Positions 9,075 to 17,789 are shown, numbered from the stretch's first letter. The stretch is 64,000 bases of DNA from Aphanothece sacrum FPU1 (GCF_003864295.1 NZ_BDQK01000001.1:604676-668675); one strand, 5' to 3'. A program made the numbers and translations. The notes: generated from the sequence alone by a model not told the origin.

Positions 9075-9132
9075 GCTAATACGCATTTTAAATGCGTATT
9101 AGCAAGGCAAAAGGCAAAAGGCAAAAGGCAAA
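9075..9132. repeat. 29-bp palindrome plus GGCAAAA heptamer tandem
   Basis: GCTAATACGCATTT and AAATGCGTATTAGC form 14-bp arms around one T (9075-9103). A tandem run of the heptamer GGCAAAA, four copies plus a partial, follows to about 9132. It resembles the short tandemly repeated heptanucleotides (STRRs) of cyanobacteria. It closes a gene-free stretch from 8687 to 9212 made almost entirely of repeats. Confidence 0.75.
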
Positions 9133-9212
9133 AAGAAAGAGAGTTGTAGCTATTTCCTTCAATTTAACCAATAAGCAGTTTAAATGCACAACAGCTTACG
9201 AATTTTATGTAA

Positions 9213-9791
9213 TTAATTAATTTTGTCGTTCTCCTTACTACTCGAAGATGGCAAAGTAATTAAAGCTATATTAATTTGATTATCTTCTAAAGGCATAATC
9301 TTTGTATAAATACCTGGACCGAAAAACTTATCAATTTTTTCTTGTTTTTCCTCCCAAGTTTCTAAGGAAATAAACGGGCAATTAAATTTTAAAATTAGAC
9401 TATAATTACCATCTATTGCTGTTTCTTTAATTCCTATTAATAGGGGTCTTTCTTCATCAGTAGGACTTAACCCCAAGCGTTCGAGAGAGTCATCGAGATG
9501 GGCTTGCTGTCCGTAGCGATAACGGGTAACATCGTTACGAATTTGGTTTTGGGTGGACGTGGCTTGTTCTTGCCGTAATTTGAGAATTTCTGGAGATGTG
9601 AGTTCAGTAAAGGGAACGGGTTTGACTTCGGCTGCTTTGAGGGCTAAACCTCCTAATAAAACAGGAACACCGTAGAAAAATCCCACTAAATTTAGGGTAG
9701 GATGGTCGGTAGCATAGGCAATAAACCCCATAATGGTTAATATCCCCCCAATGGTAAGTCCTAAGCGGGCTAATGAAAGTTGACGTAACAT
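9213..9791 (-). CDS. DUF2854 membrane protein
   Basis: A 192-residue protein with two N-terminal transmembrane helices (about residues 10-28 and 33-50), then a soluble region with RNDVTRYRYGQQAHLDDSLE and LGLSPTDEERPLLIGI. This pattern matches DUF2854, a family shared by cyanobacteria and plant plastids with no firmly established function. The C-terminus is Ser/Asn-rich. The gene stands alone. The family call is confident; function is not inferable here. Confidence 0.85.
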   Translation of the reverse strand: MLRQLSLARLGLTIGGILTIMGFIAYATDHPTLNLVGFFYGVPVLLGGLALKAAEVKPVPFTELTSPEILKLRQEQATSTQNQIRNDVTRYRYGQQAHLDDSLERLGLSPTDEERPLLIGIKETAIDGNYSLILKFNCPFISLETWEEKQEKIDKFFGPGIYTKIMPLEDNQINIALITLPSSSSKENDKIN

Positions 9792-9908
9792 ATAATTTTC
9801 TCTAGTTTGCGATCGCTCTAAATTTTATTATGAGGGTCTTTGGTATTTAAGGAAAGCTCTATCATAAGTAAAAAATAACCCTAGCCTAGACTTACCGGAA
9901 ATTTGGGT

Positions 9909-10052
9909 TTAAAGCCCCGTCATGAAAGCGAAGCGGAGGACGACTGCTTCTTGATGCACTTCCTTCTCGACGGGAAACGGAGGCAGCGCGATCTTGGGGT
10001 CTCCCCAAGTCGAGCGACTGCCGTCCAAGACGAACCCGACACTCTCCCGCCG
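9909..10052 (-). pseudogene. 3' remnant of a tnpB-type gene, split by an IS4-family insertion
   Basis: On the minus strand a GC-rich frame runs to TAA at 9909-9911 and ends IALPPFPVEKEVHQEAVVLR then FAFMTGL. This resembles the C-terminal tail of cyanobacterial tnpB genes (recollection, not a search). After removing the insertion at 10053-11325 and one target-site copy, the frame continues into 11335-11385 (KKRCTPLASSPAVQ) before a stop. The 3' DNA (GACGGGGCTTTAAACCC) resembles the right end of the isrB element at 32676-32725. Everything upstream of the fragment is lost, so it is a relic. Confidence 0.55.
10044..10052. repeat. Target-site duplication of the IS4-family element, left copy
   Basis: CTCCCGCCG directly abuts the left terminal inverted repeat and is repeated exactly at 11326-11334 beside the right one. 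Nine bases is within the range reported for IS4-family targets. Confidence 0.9.
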
Positions 10053-11325
10053 CTGGCGTGGGGACATAAAAATCTATAAGCTAGACTTAATCAGGGATAT
10101 AGCCCGTCGTCCTCGTCGATAATAGGCGCGTTTTTCGGGGCTTAATTGCATTAATGCCTGGGCTTCAACGGTAAATAAATCACAAGAGTCAACCCAATCT
10201 TTTCCATGAAGACCGATATAAAAGTTACTGTGTCTCCGTCGCATTTTCTTGTTTTTTCTGACTCTCCCCACATATTTTGCCAATCCTTTCTCTTTAATAA
10301 TTTTTCCAGAAAATGTTGCCATTGAATAAGCTAGAGTAATCAATATAATTAAGGAAGTAAGGCGATGTCCTGTTAATTTCGTTCTTTCTAAATCATAACC
10401 ACCTTTCTTAAAATCCCGAAACATTTCCTCAATACAAAATCTCTTTTTATAAGCGTCAATCGTCTCATCAATACTGGTTAAATTTGTGATAATAAACCAA
10501 GCTTCTTTTGTCTCTATTCCTCTATACTTCTTTTTCCATTTCGCCACTATATTACTGCCTATAAATCCTTTTGTTTTCGTAACTTTAACTCCTTGATAAA
10601 ATAAAGACATTCCTGAAGATAATCCTAAATCTTTTAGTCGCGTCCACATTTCCTTTTCTACTTCAATATAGTTGCTTTTCTTCAATCTGAGTGCATAATA
10701 AACTCTTTTTTGTCCATGTAACCATTTTGCTAGTTCAACTGAGCAGAATTCTCTATCCCCTAAGACAACTATTTTATATTCTTTTAGAAAGAGTAATATT
10801 CGGGCTAATATACTTTTCTGTGTGTCAAAGTTACTATTACCGATGTGATCTAGCAACTCAAAATATAAGGGAATTCCTCTATTATCAATTACCAGACTTA
10901 CCATCAAAATATTAATCAACCCCCATTGGGTTCTATCTATGGCAATATGTAAGACATCTCCTGTACTAAATGATTGCTTTAACCACTGTTTTATGATAGG
11001 TATCCATACTCCTTCAATTGTCAAACAAGGAATCTCGAAAAACCGTTTTAACTTTTTTCTCTTACTTTCAAATAAAATGGGACTGGGAAAATAACTAGCT
11101 AACTCATAAAACCTAATTTTCCTATATACTTGCACTAATTCTATCATGATTAACAGTATTAAATATTCCGATTTTTTCAGATACTTTGTTAAATGGTTGT
11201 TATAAATTTCTGGTAACATTTTGGGTTTAGACGGCGATCGCTAAAAAAAGAACATTTTCTTTTTACCATGTTTTGCTCTTTTCGTCATCTGGTAAGGCTT
11301 TCAGGGTTTCATGTCCCCACGCCAG
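10053..11325 (-). mobile_element. Complete IS4-family insertion sequence
   Basis: The element is 1273 bp. Its ends are 15-bp perfect inverted repeats, CTGGCGTGGGGACAT at 10053-10067 and ATGTCCCCACGCCAG at 11311-11325, flanked by 9-bp direct repeats CTCCCGCCG. It carries a single intact transposase gene. Restoring the pre-insertion sequence gives CTCTCCCGCCGT and ACGGCGGGAGAG around TGT, so the element landed inside a 12-bp-stem hairpin. Confidence 0.92.
10074..11219 (-). CDS. IS4-family DDE transposase
   Basis: A 381-residue transposase of RNase H fold. Catalytic candidates are D95 (HIAIDRTQWG), D155 (VVLGDREF) and E264. The IS4 signature Y-(2)-R-(3)-E-(6)-K is exact at Y257, R260, E264 and K271 in YKKRFCIEEMFRDFK. 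The gene fills the element, with its stop just inside the left inverted repeat. No frameshift or stop interrupts it, and with perfect ends and target duplication it may still be active. Start ATG 11219; an internal Met at residue 25 is an alternative. Confidence 0.93.
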   Translation of the reverse strand: MLPEIYNNHLTKYLKKSEYLILLIMIELVQVYRKIRFYELASYFPSPILFESKRKKLKRFFEIPCLTIEGVWIPIIKQWLKQSFSTGDVLHIAIDRTQWGLINILMVSLVIDNRGIPLYFELLDHIGNSNFDTQKSILARILLFLKEYKIVVLGDREFCSVELAKWLHGQKRVYYALRLKKSNYIEVEKEMWTRLKDLGLSSGMSLFYQGVKVTKTKGFIGSNIVAKWKKKYRGIETKEAWFIITNLTSIDETIDAYKKRFCIEEMFRDFKKGGYDLERTKLTGHRLTSLIILITLAYSMATFSGKIIKEKGLAKYVGRVRKNKKMRRRHSNFYIGLHGKDWVDSCDLFTVEAQALMQLSPEKRAYYRRGRRAISLIKSSL

Positions 11326-11388
11326 CTCCCGCCGTTGTACGGCGGGAGAGGAAGCGAGCGGAGTGCATCGCTTTTTATGGGGTTGTCA
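11326..11388 (-). pseudogene. Second half of the split tnpB remnant and its hairpin
   Basis: This begins with the right target-site copy (11326-11334), which with ACGGCGGGAG (11339-11348) remakes the hairpin. Read on the minus strand it continues the frame of the remnant at 9909-10052 until a TGA at 11388-11386. Its GC content contrasts with the AT-rich DNA that follows at 11389-11438. Confidence 0.5.
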
Positions 11389-11438
11389 ATTTAATTTAAT
11401 TGTGCAATAATATATTTATATTGTGAAGCTTAGCGTAA

Positions 11439-12632
11439 ATGTTTGTTTTAGAATTTAAAGTCGAGGGCCAACCAAAACAATATCAGGCGATAGATAATGC
11501 CATTCGCACCTCTCAGTTTATCCGTAATAAATGTTTAAGATATTGGATGGATAATAAAGGTGTGGATAAGTATGATTTGTCTTCATATTGTAGGGTTTTA
11601 GCTCATGACTTTAAATTTGCTGATGAATTAAATTCACAAGCTAGACAAGCATCAGCAGAAAGAGCGTGGTCTTCAATATCCCGTTTTTTTGATAACTGTA
11701 AAAAGAAAATTCCTGGTAAAAAAGGATATCCTCAGTTTAAAAAGTTTTCTCGTTCAGTTGAATATAAAACAACGGGATGGAAACTGTTAAACCCTAAAAC
11801 CATTAATTTTAGTGATAAAAAAGGAATTGGAACCCTTAAACTAAAAGGCACATGGGACTTAGGATATTTTCAAGAGTCTGATATTAAACGGATTAGACTT
11901 GTTAGACGTGCCGATGGGTATTATTGCCAATTTGTTCTTTCTTGTGAAGTTAAAGAAGATGTCAAACCATCAGGCAAATGTATTGGTTTAGATGTTGGTT
12001 TGACTTGTTTTTATACTGATCACGAAGGAAATAAAATTGATAATCCAAAATTCTTGAGAAAGTCCCAGAAGCGATTAAAAAGACTTCAAAGACGACTCTC
12101 TAAAAAGAAAAAAGGGTCATCTAACCGTCAAAAGGCACGGGCAAGATTAGCTAAAGTTCATCTTAAAGTAAGTAGGCAGCGTAAAGACTTTGCTGTTAAA
12201 TTAGCAAGGTGCGTAGTTCACTCTAATGATGTGATAGCTTATGAGGATTTAAGAATTAAAAACTTAGTTAAAAATCATTGTTTAGCATATAGTATTAATG
12301 ATGCTGCGTGGTATCAGTTTCGAGAATGGTTAGAGTATTTTGGGGTTAAATTTGGCAAGATAACAATTGCTGTACCTCCTCAATATACCAGTCAAAACTG
12401 TTCTAATTGCGGCGAAACCATTAAAAAATCCCTATCAACTAGAACCCATCAGTGTAAATGTGGTTGTGTTTTAGATAGGGATGAAAATGCGGCAATTAAT
12501 ATTCTGAAAAAAGGATTAAGTACGGTGGGACACACCGGATCTAAAGCTTGGGGAGAGAAGGCCTCTACTTTGATGGAAGAAATTTTATCAAAGCAAACAA
12601 TCTCTGTGAACCAAGAATCCACTCGCCTTTAG
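11439..12632 (+). CDS. tnpB: RNA-guided endonuclease TnpB (IS200/IS605-type OrfB)
   Basis: A 397-residue TnpB. RuvC-I aspartate D185 is in CIGLDVGLTCF and RuvC-II glutamate E269 in VIAYEDLRIKNLVKN. The zinc ribbon has C321, C324, C339 and C341, and RuvC-III is DRDENAA (346-352). A basic helix (KSQKRLKRLQRRLSKKKKGS) lies between RuvC-I and -II. The tail VNQESTRL is the classic end of this subfamily. No tnpA lies nearby, so it is a tnpB-only element. TnpB proteins use an RNA from their own 3' end to guide DNA cleavage. The ORF is intact, so it may be functional. ATG 11439 is the only sensible start. Confidence 0.95.
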   Translation: MFVLEFKVEGQPKQYQAIDNAIRTSQFIRNKCLRYWMDNKGVDKYDLSSYCRVLAHDFKFADELNSQARQASAERAWSSISRFFDNCKKKIPGKKGYPQFKKFSRSVEYKTTGWKLLNPKTINFSDKKGIGTLKLKGTWDLGYFQESDIKRIRLVRRADGYYCQFVLSCEVKEDVKPSGKCIGLDVGLTCFYTDHEGNKIDNPKFLRKSQKRLKRLQRRLSKKKKGSSNRQKARARLAKVHLKVSRQRKDFAVKLARCVVHSNDVIAYEDLRIKNLVKNHCLAYSINDAAWYQFREWLEYFGVKFGKITIAVPPQYTSQNCSNCGETIKKSLSTRTHQCKCGCVLDRDENAAINILKKGLSTVGHTGSKAWGEKASTLMEEILSKQTISVNQESTRL

Positions 12633-12650
12633 GCAGTGGAGTGTCAAAAA
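12618..12650 (+). ncRNA. tnpB right-end hairpin and probable end of its guide-RNA scaffold
   Basis: CCACTCGCCT and AGGCAGTGG form a hairpin across the tnpB stop codon, followed by AGTGTCAA. In this element type the 3' end of the tnpB transcript forms the reRNA scaffold and the guide is the DNA just beyond the right end, here about 12646-12665. The exact scaffold end needs RNA data. Confidence 0.6.
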
Positions 12651-12693
12651 GATTGTCTATGCTAAAGCTAGTGCTAATTTTAGGAGTATACCT

Positions 12694-12870
12694 ATGAGTC
12701 AAGAAAGTCTTCGAGAAAAAGTTAAAGTCATTGAAAGTAAACGAGAATTTTTAGTCAAACTTTTAGAAAAACCGAATTTAGGAATTTTAAGAGTTGATGT
12801 TAAACAAGCTTTAGAAGAACTTGACGAACTAATTGAGGAATTTGAAGAAACTTTTCCCGATAATAATTAG
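12694..12870 (+). CDS. Small acidic coiled protein, 58 residues
   Basis: An ATG at 12694, with TAGGAG eight bases upstream, opens a 58-residue frame starting MSQESLREKVKVIESKREFL and ending FEETFPDNN. It is rich in Glu, Lys and Leu and predicted helical or coiled-coil, with a central break at KPNLGILRVD. No domain is recognisable. It is separated from tnpB by about 60 bp. Clean start context and codon use like the neighbours support a real gene. Function unknown. Confidence 0.65.
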   Translation: MSQESLREKVKVIESKREFLVKLLEKPNLGILRVDVKQALEELDELIEEFEETFPDNN

Positions 12871-12910
12871 CAATTATTACTCAATAGTCTGAGGTAATTT
12901 TCATCTTTTT

Positions 12911-12937
12911 TAGGGGCAATTAATTAATTGCCTCTAT
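12911..12937. repeat. AGGGGCAATTAATT palindrome
   Basis: AGGGGCAATTA and TAATTGCCTCT pair across a short centre. It lies after the small 58-residue gene and may act as its transcript end, though the downstream T-run is weak. Confidence 0.4.
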
Positions 12938-12993
12938 GTGTTTTTATTTGGTTTTAAAAACTTATTTTCTACATATACATAATTACTATTGTA

Positions 12994-13629
12994 ATGCTCA
13001 AACCATCTGAAATTAAAGCTTTATTACCAGACAAAAAATTTATTCCTATCAAGCCAAAAATTAAAAGTATAACTCAATTTTTGATCGGACTAAATATTAT
13101 ATTTTTTTTATTGGAAATCAAATTAGGTGGTAGTGAGAATATTGATGTTTTATATGAGCTAGGGGCGTTAGTTCCAGAAGCTGTATATCAAGGTGAGATT
13201 TGGCGATTAATTACTGCTAATTTTCTCCATTATGGCTGGTTACACCTATTAGTTAATATGTTAGGATTATATCTATTTGGCAATTTTGTTGAGTTAATAA
13301 TCGGCATCTATCGTTATTTAATGATCTATTTTATCAGTGGTATTGGAGCCATGACAATTTTTACATTTTTAGCACTAATATATAATCAATTAGATTATAT
13401 ATTAGTGGGTGCTTCTGCTTCTATTATGGGATTACTAGGAACCATGACAACTATCTTTTTTAAACAATGGAAACGCTATAAATCCCCTATGGCTACTAAA
13501 CGTTTACAATTTATTATAAGCATAATTTTTTTACAATTTGTTTCCGATTTTTTAGTTCCACAAGTTAGCATTTTAAGTCATTTATGTGGTTTTTTGATGG
13601 GATTAATTGTTAGTTTTTTAATGCTATAG
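12994..13629 (+). CDS. Rhomboid family intramembrane serine protease
   Basis: A 211-residue polytopic membrane protein. After a short cytosolic N-terminus, six or so transmembrane helices follow. Family landmarks are WRLITANFLHYGWLHLLVNM (conserved His/Asn of TM2), the catalytic serine in GASASIMGLLG, and the catalytic histidine in the last helix, SHLCGFLMG. These form the Ser-His dyad, so it should be an active protease cleaving substrates within the membrane. The ORF is flanked downstream by a palindromic repeat and the convergent mtnA. Substrate unknown. Confidence 0.92.
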   Translation: MLKPSEIKALLPDKKFIPIKPKIKSITQFLIGLNIIFFLLEIKLGGSENIDVLYELGALVPEAVYQGEIWRLITANFLHYGWLHLLVNMLGLYLFGNFVELIIGIYRYLMIYFISGIGAMTIFTFLALIYNQLDYILVGASASIMGLLGTMTTIFFKQWKRYKSPMATKRLQFIISIIFLQFVSDFLVPQVSILSHLCGFLMGLIVSFLML

Positions 13630-13635
13630 TTTGTA

Positions 13636-13711
13636 CGTTAGGTTGAGGCACGAAACCCAACACAGCACAGGGGTTTTGTTGGGTTTCACTATCGTTCAAC
13701 CCAACCTACAT
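13636..13711. repeat. TAGGTTGAGG / CCAACCTA inverted repeat between convergent genes
   Basis: TTAGGTTGAG with CGAAACCCAACA is mirrored by TGTTGGGTTTC and CAACCCAACCTA. It fills the gap between the stops of the rhomboid gene and mtnA and could terminate both. A one-armed copy lies at 25351-25381, also between convergent genes. Confidence 0.7.
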
Positions 13712-13714
13712 TTA

Positions 13715-14752
13715 TTATTCTTTAAATGCTAAAAGATCAATGGGTTTAACCACTTTCTCTTCTGTAATAATAGCTGTAATTAATTCAGCCGGAGTGACAT
13801 CAAAAGCCGGATTATAATAGTTAACACCTTCAGGACAAAGACGAGTATGTCCTACTTGGTAAATTTCCGATGGATGACGTTCTTCAATAGGTATTTTTTC
13901 ACCAGTTTCTAATTCAAAATCTACCGTTGATAAAGGGGCCGCAACATAAAAAGGAACTTGGTGCATTTTAGAAATAACCGCTAACCCATAAGTGCCAATT
14001 TTATTAGCAGTATCTCCATTTGCAGCAATTCTATCTGCCCCTACAATTACTGCATCAATCAGTCCTTTTTTCATACAATGGGCCGCCATATTATCAGTAA
14101 TTACTGTTACTGGAATACCTTCTTGAACACATTCCCAAGCAGTTAATTTAGCCCCTTGTAAACGAGGTCTAGTTTCATCTGCATAAACTCCTGCTAATCT
14201 TTTGGCAGTCCATAAAGAACGAATTACCCCTAAAGCTGTACCATATCCTGCCGTTGCTAAAGCACCTGCATTACAATGAGTTAAAATAGTCAATTTTTCT
14301 GGTTTATTTGCTAATATTTCTAACCCATTGTTACCAATATTCTGACAAGTTTGTAAGTCTTGTTTTTGAATATTTTGTGCTGTAATTAACAAATTATGTT
14401 TAATTTCTTCAACAGTTCCTAAACTTTCGGAAGCAGTTTTAAGCATTTGAGAAATAGCCCAAAATAAATTAACGGCGGTAGGGCGAGTTTCTCGTAATTT
14501 TTGGGCGACAATTTCTAATTGTGTGAGAAAAGTATCCCGTTGTTGTGTATTAATTTCTCTGGCCCCTAAATACATTCCATAAGCTGCCGCTACCCCAATA
14601 GCAGGGGCCCCCCTAACAATCATGGTTTTAATGGCTTTTACCATGTCTTGATAGTCATTAATTTCTACTAATGCGTATTGAGTCGGTAACAAGGTTTGAT
14701 CGATCAGTAATACTCGATCATCGCGCCAGATAACAGGATAAATAGGAGTCAT
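13715..14752 (-). CDS. mtnA: S-methyl-5-thioribose-1-phosphate isomerase
   Basis: Methionine-salvage enzyme converting methylthioribose-1-phosphate to methylthioribulose-1-phosphate. I choose ATG 14752 ([16 protein letters not shown]), giving 345 residues; a TTG four codons upstream is the alternative. Family motifs: [37 protein letters not shown] with the catalytic cysteine, and [20 protein letters not shown] with the catalytic aspartate. Length is normal. No other methionine-salvage gene is adjacent. It faces the rhomboid gene convergently. Confidence 0.96.
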   Translation of the reverse strand: MTPIYPVIWRDDRVLLIDQTLLPTQYALVEINDYQDMVKAIKTMIVRGAPAIGVAAAYGMYLGAREINTQQRDTFLTQLEIVAQKLRETRPTAVNLFWAISQMLKTASESLGTVEEIKHNLLITAQNIQKQDLQTCQNIGNNGLEILANKPEKLTILTHCNAGALATAGYGTALGVIRSLWTAKRLAGVYADETRPRLQGAKLTAWECVQEGIPVTVITDNMAAHCMKKGLIDAVIVGADRIAANGDTANKIGTYGLAVISKMHQVPFYVAAPLSTVDFELETGEKIPIEERHPSEIYQVGHTRLCPEGVNYYNPAFDVTPAELITAIITEEKVVKPIDLLAFKE

Positions 14753-14865
14753 AGAAACATTCAATTGTAAATTATAAATTATAAATTATGAATTATCAAT
14801 AAATTTGGTTCTACTGGAGTTGTTATGCTTTATTATCATAAATATATAGACTTTAACTCTTCATA

Positions 14866-14893
14866 GTAGGGGTCAACGGCCGTTGACCCCTAC
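14866..14893. repeat. 28-bp perfect palindrome, copy 2
   Basis: GTAGGGGTCAACGG followed by its reverse complement, as at 8768-8795. Here it lies only five bases before the three-hairpin repeat copy B, so two repeat families are stacked upstream of mtnA. Confidence 0.9.
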
Positions 14894-14898
14894 CAAAC

Positions 14899-15008
14899 AA
14901 AGGTTGCCTACGCAACCTAGAATTTAGTCCGCGCTCGTCGGACGATCATTTTTATAGGATCAGGCATAAGGTCTGTTATTAATTATTAGTTTAGCATAGT
15001 AAATCCGG
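14899..15008 (+). repeat. Three-hairpin dispersed repeat, copy B
   Basis: AAGGTTGCCTACGCAACCT, then GTCCGCGCTCGTCGGAC, then a degraded third arm (GGCATAAGGTC), ending TTAGCATAGTAAATCCG. It aligns along its whole length with copy A (1755-1862) and with the reverse copy C (47696-47800). Confidence 0.85.
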
Positions 15009-15053
15009 TAGAACCATAAATATTCTATTTTTTTTTCCTTTATTATTTATGTA

Positions 15054-16088
15054 CTAAATAAACCGATTAAAAATTTCTTGGTGCATAAAAGCCCGATCAA
15101 CTAATGATTGAATACGATCATTATTTAAAGATTCTCCATTAACATAATATTCTAACCAAGCTGTACTAATAATATTAGGGTCATCAGGAAGTTGATTTAA
15201 TTCCCATCCTGGTAACTCAATTTCTTCCATTAACCGAGTCACTTTAGGATCATAACTTAAAGCAAAACAACGAGATTCTTCTGATGCTGCCATAATTAAA
15301 CTATGTAAACGCATTCCAATTGTCATTTCTACGCCCCTAAATAAACCTTTTAATTCTCTGGGATCATCTAACTGAATAATCTGATTAAATCCAGTTAATT
15401 TTGACGCAATAGAACGAGCAATTTCTAAGTCTTGGGATGATTGAAAAGGAACCAATAAAATACAAACATTAGTTGCTTTTTGAAAATCAATTAGGGCTTG
15501 AGTTAATATCCTTAATTTTTGAGTGGTTAATAAGGAATGATTGCGTAAATTAACTGCTACTCTAGGGGCCGGTAAATTCCCTAATCCTTTAACGGGTTTA
15601 GACTTTAATGCCCAAACTGGATCAGGGGCAACTAAAGGATTAATCTGCCATTGAGAGACTAATTTAGCTGAGGCTGAATCTCTGACACTGACAGCAGTAC
15701 AACCTAATAAAACTTGTCGGGTTAACCAACGAGTAAACGGACGTTTTAACGGGCCAATACCTTGAGACCAAGCAACAGTTTTTAAGCCTTTTTTTTGAGC
15801 TAAACTCATCAATCCTGCATAATAAATAGGACTAGCTAAACTTGTCACATCTTGCATTAAACTTCCCCCTCCCCAAATAAAAATATCTGAGGTTTTTAGG
15901 GAGTTTAAAATAGCAAAAACGGAACGATTAGGACAACTTTTGACCTCGTAGCGTTGGGAAGTTTCACGAGGGTTAGCCGACAAGACAAGAGGTTCTATGG
16001 AAGGGGGAAGCATTTGCAAAAGAGACATTAATAAGGCTTCATCGCCCCCATTCCCTTTACCATAGTAGCCAGAAATTACTGCCCGCAT
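15054..16088 (-). CDS. csaB: Polysaccharide pyruvyl transferase CsaB
   Basis: A 344-residue member of the polysaccharide pyruvyl transferase family, which adds ketal-linked pyruvate to cell-wall polysaccharide and so anchors SLH-domain surface proteins. The N-terminal motif GYYGKGNGGDEALLMSLLQ, the central IFIWGGGSLMQDVTSL and AWSQGIGPLKRP, and the C-terminal GMRLHSLIMAASEESRCFAL are all characteristic. Length is normal. The gene is monocistronic between repeat DNA and the DUF2887 array. Confidence 0.94.
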   Translation of the reverse strand: MRAVISGYYGKGNGGDEALLMSLLQMLPPSIEPLVLSANPRETSQRYEVKSCPNRSVFAILNSLKTSDIFIWGGGSLMQDVTSLASPIYYAGLMSLAQKKGLKTVAWSQGIGPLKRPFTRWLTRQVLLGCTAVSVRDSASAKLVSQWQINPLVAPDPVWALKSKPVKGLGNLPAPRVAVNLRNHSLLTTQKLRILTQALIDFQKATNVCILLVPFQSSQDLEIARSIASKLTGFNQIIQLDDPRELKGLFRGVEMTIGMRLHSLIMAASEESRCFALSYDPKVTRLMEEIELPGWELNQLPDDPNIISTAWLEYYVNGESLNNDRIQSLVDRAFMHQEIFNRFI

Positions 16089-16161
16089 TTCTTTTAATGT
16101 CCTCTGTGAAAATTAATTCTATCTAATCTTAGTAAACTTTATTGTATCCCATGAGATACAG

Positions 16162-16980
16162 TTAAAACTCAGTTCTTTCAACCTGTTCAACCGTTAAATT
16201 TAAAGCATTGGCAATTTGTTCAACACTTAACCCTAATGCTAATAATTGAGGAACTGCTTCTAATTTAGCTTTTAGTTCTCCTCTTAGTTCTCCTCTTAGT
16301 TCTCCAATTTTTTCTCCTTCTTGTTTACCTTCTTCTAAAGCTTCTTGATAAACCTTAGTATTTTTCAAATCACTTAAACTAAACATGGCTTCTATCTCCT
16401 GTCGCTTCATTCTTGGTAATTTGTAAATCAAAATTGTCTCAATTAATTTTAATAACTCCTCACGTTTTTGTTCATTCCCAAACTCTTGTCTAACTCGTTC
16501 AATTAATTCTCTCCCTTGTTCAATCGCTTTATTTTCATCTTCTATCACTAATTGTATTGTAGCTAATCCAACAGAAGATTGTCTATCATTTTCTAATTCA
16601 TTCAGATAAAAACGAGATACTCTACCAGAATTGAGTAATTCTTCATAACGAGATGTCTCTCCCGTATCAACTCCTCTATGGGGATAAATAATCACACCAT
16701 ACCAATTATTTCTTAACTCACTTTTGCTTAAATAGAGAAATATTTCACTAAAAAAGCGACTATAAAAGTTAACATCAGACTGAAATTGAACTTCTAAAAA
16801 ATAAATGGGTTGACTGAGAGCATTAGGCAGAAATACCCCATCAATACGAAATGATAATTGTTTAACTTCTACGGAAGAAAATTGATATAAATTGGCCGTT
16901 TCTGGGGGATAATTTATCAGTTCAAAAAAAGTTTGGGGAAAGGTTTGAAACAATTGATAGAAAATAGTATCAGTTTTCAT
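16162..16980 (-). CDS. DUF2887/Rpn-like PD-(D/E)XK protein, tandem copy 1
   Basis: A 272-residue protein of the DUF2887 group, related to Rpn-type PD-(D/E)XK nucleases. The catalytic-type residues are in FRIDGVFLPNA (Asp) and YFLEVQFQSD (Glu-x-Gln). It has a helical middle and a C-terminal helix-turn-helix-like tail (LLALGLSVEQIANALNLTVE). Before the tail is a repetitive GELRGELRGELKAK segment, encoded by 15-bp DNA repeats, that differs in length among the three copies. Its ATG overlaps the previous copy's TAA by one base, so translation is coupled. Confidence 0.85.
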   Translation of the reverse strand: MKTDTIFYQLFQTFPQTFFELINYPPETANLYQFSSVEVKQLSFRIDGVFLPNALSQPIYFLEVQFQSDVNFYSRFFSEIFLYLSKSELRNNWYGVIIYPHRGVDTGETSRYEELLNSGRVSRFYLNELENDRQSSVGLATIQLVIEDENKAIEQGRELIERVRQEFGNEQKREELLKLIETILIYKLPRMKRQEIEAMFSLSDLKNTKVYQEALEEGKQEGEKIGELRGELRGELKAKLEAVPQLLALGLSVEQIANALNLTVEQVERTEF

Positions 16981-17789
16981 TATTTTTGAGCAGTTTTTTT
17001 AACCTGTTCAACCGTTAAATTTAAAGCACTGGCAATTTGTTCAACACTTAACCCTAATGCTAATAATTGAGGAACTGCTTCTACTTTAGCGGCAATACGT
17101 CCTTTTTGTTCTCCCTTTTGTTCTCCAATTTTTTCACCTTCTTCTAAAGCTTCTTGATAAACCTTAGTATTTTTCAAATCACTTAAACTAAACATTGCTT
17201 CTATCTCCTGTCGCTTCATTCTTGGTAATTTGTAAATCAAAATTGTCTCAATTAATTTTAATAACTCCTCACGTTTTTGTTCGTTCTCAAACTCTTGTCT
17301 AACTCGTTCAATTAATTCTCTCCCCTGTTCAATCGCTTTATTTTCATCTTCTATCACTAATTGTATTGTAGCTAATCCAACAGAAGATTGTCCCTGATTG
17401 ACTAATTCATTCAGATAAAAACGAGATACTCTACCAGAATTGAGTAATTCTTCATAACGAGATGTCTCTCCCATATCAACTCCTCTATGGGGACAAATAA
17501 TCACACCATACCAATTATTTCTTAACTCGCTTTTGCTTAAATAAAGAAATATTTCACTAAAAAAGCGACCATAGAAGTTAACATCAGACTGAAATTGAAC
17601 TTCTAAAAAATAAATAGGTTGACTAACATCATTGGGAAGAAATACACCGTCAATACGAAATGATAATTGTTTAACTTCTACGGAAGAAAATTGATATAAA
17701 TTAGCCGTTTCTGGGGGATAATTAATCAGTTCAAAAAAAATGTGGGGAAAGGTTTGAAACAGTTGATAGAAAATAGTGTCAGTTTTCAT
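16980..17789 (-). CDS. DUF2887/Rpn-like PD-(D/E)XK protein, tandem copy 2
   Basis: A 269-residue paralogue nearly identical to copy 1 across the N-terminal nuclease-like domain, including FRIDGVFLPND and YFLEVQFQSD. Differences cluster at the NELVNQGQSS segment and in the repetitive linker (GEKIGEQKGEQKGR). It begins on an ATG that overlaps the stop of copy 3 by one base (TAATG) and ends with the same overlap into copy 1, the signature of an exact tandem duplication. The gene appears intact. These proteins are multicopy in cyanobacteria; a role in recombination or DNA transfer is inferred from the Rpn family. Confidence 0.85.
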   Translation of the reverse strand: MKTDTIFYQLFQTFPHIFFELINYPPETANLYQFSSVEVKQLSFRIDGVFLPNDVSQPIYFLEVQFQSDVNFYGRFFSEIFLYLSKSELRNNWYGVIICPHRGVDMGETSRYEELLNSGRVSRFYLNELVNQGQSSVGLATIQLVIEDENKAIEQGRELIERVRQEFENEQKREELLKLIETILIYKLPRMKRQEIEAMFSLSDLKNTKVYQEALEEGEKIGEQKGEQKGRIAAKVEAVPQLLALGLSVEQIASALNLTVEQVKKTAQK

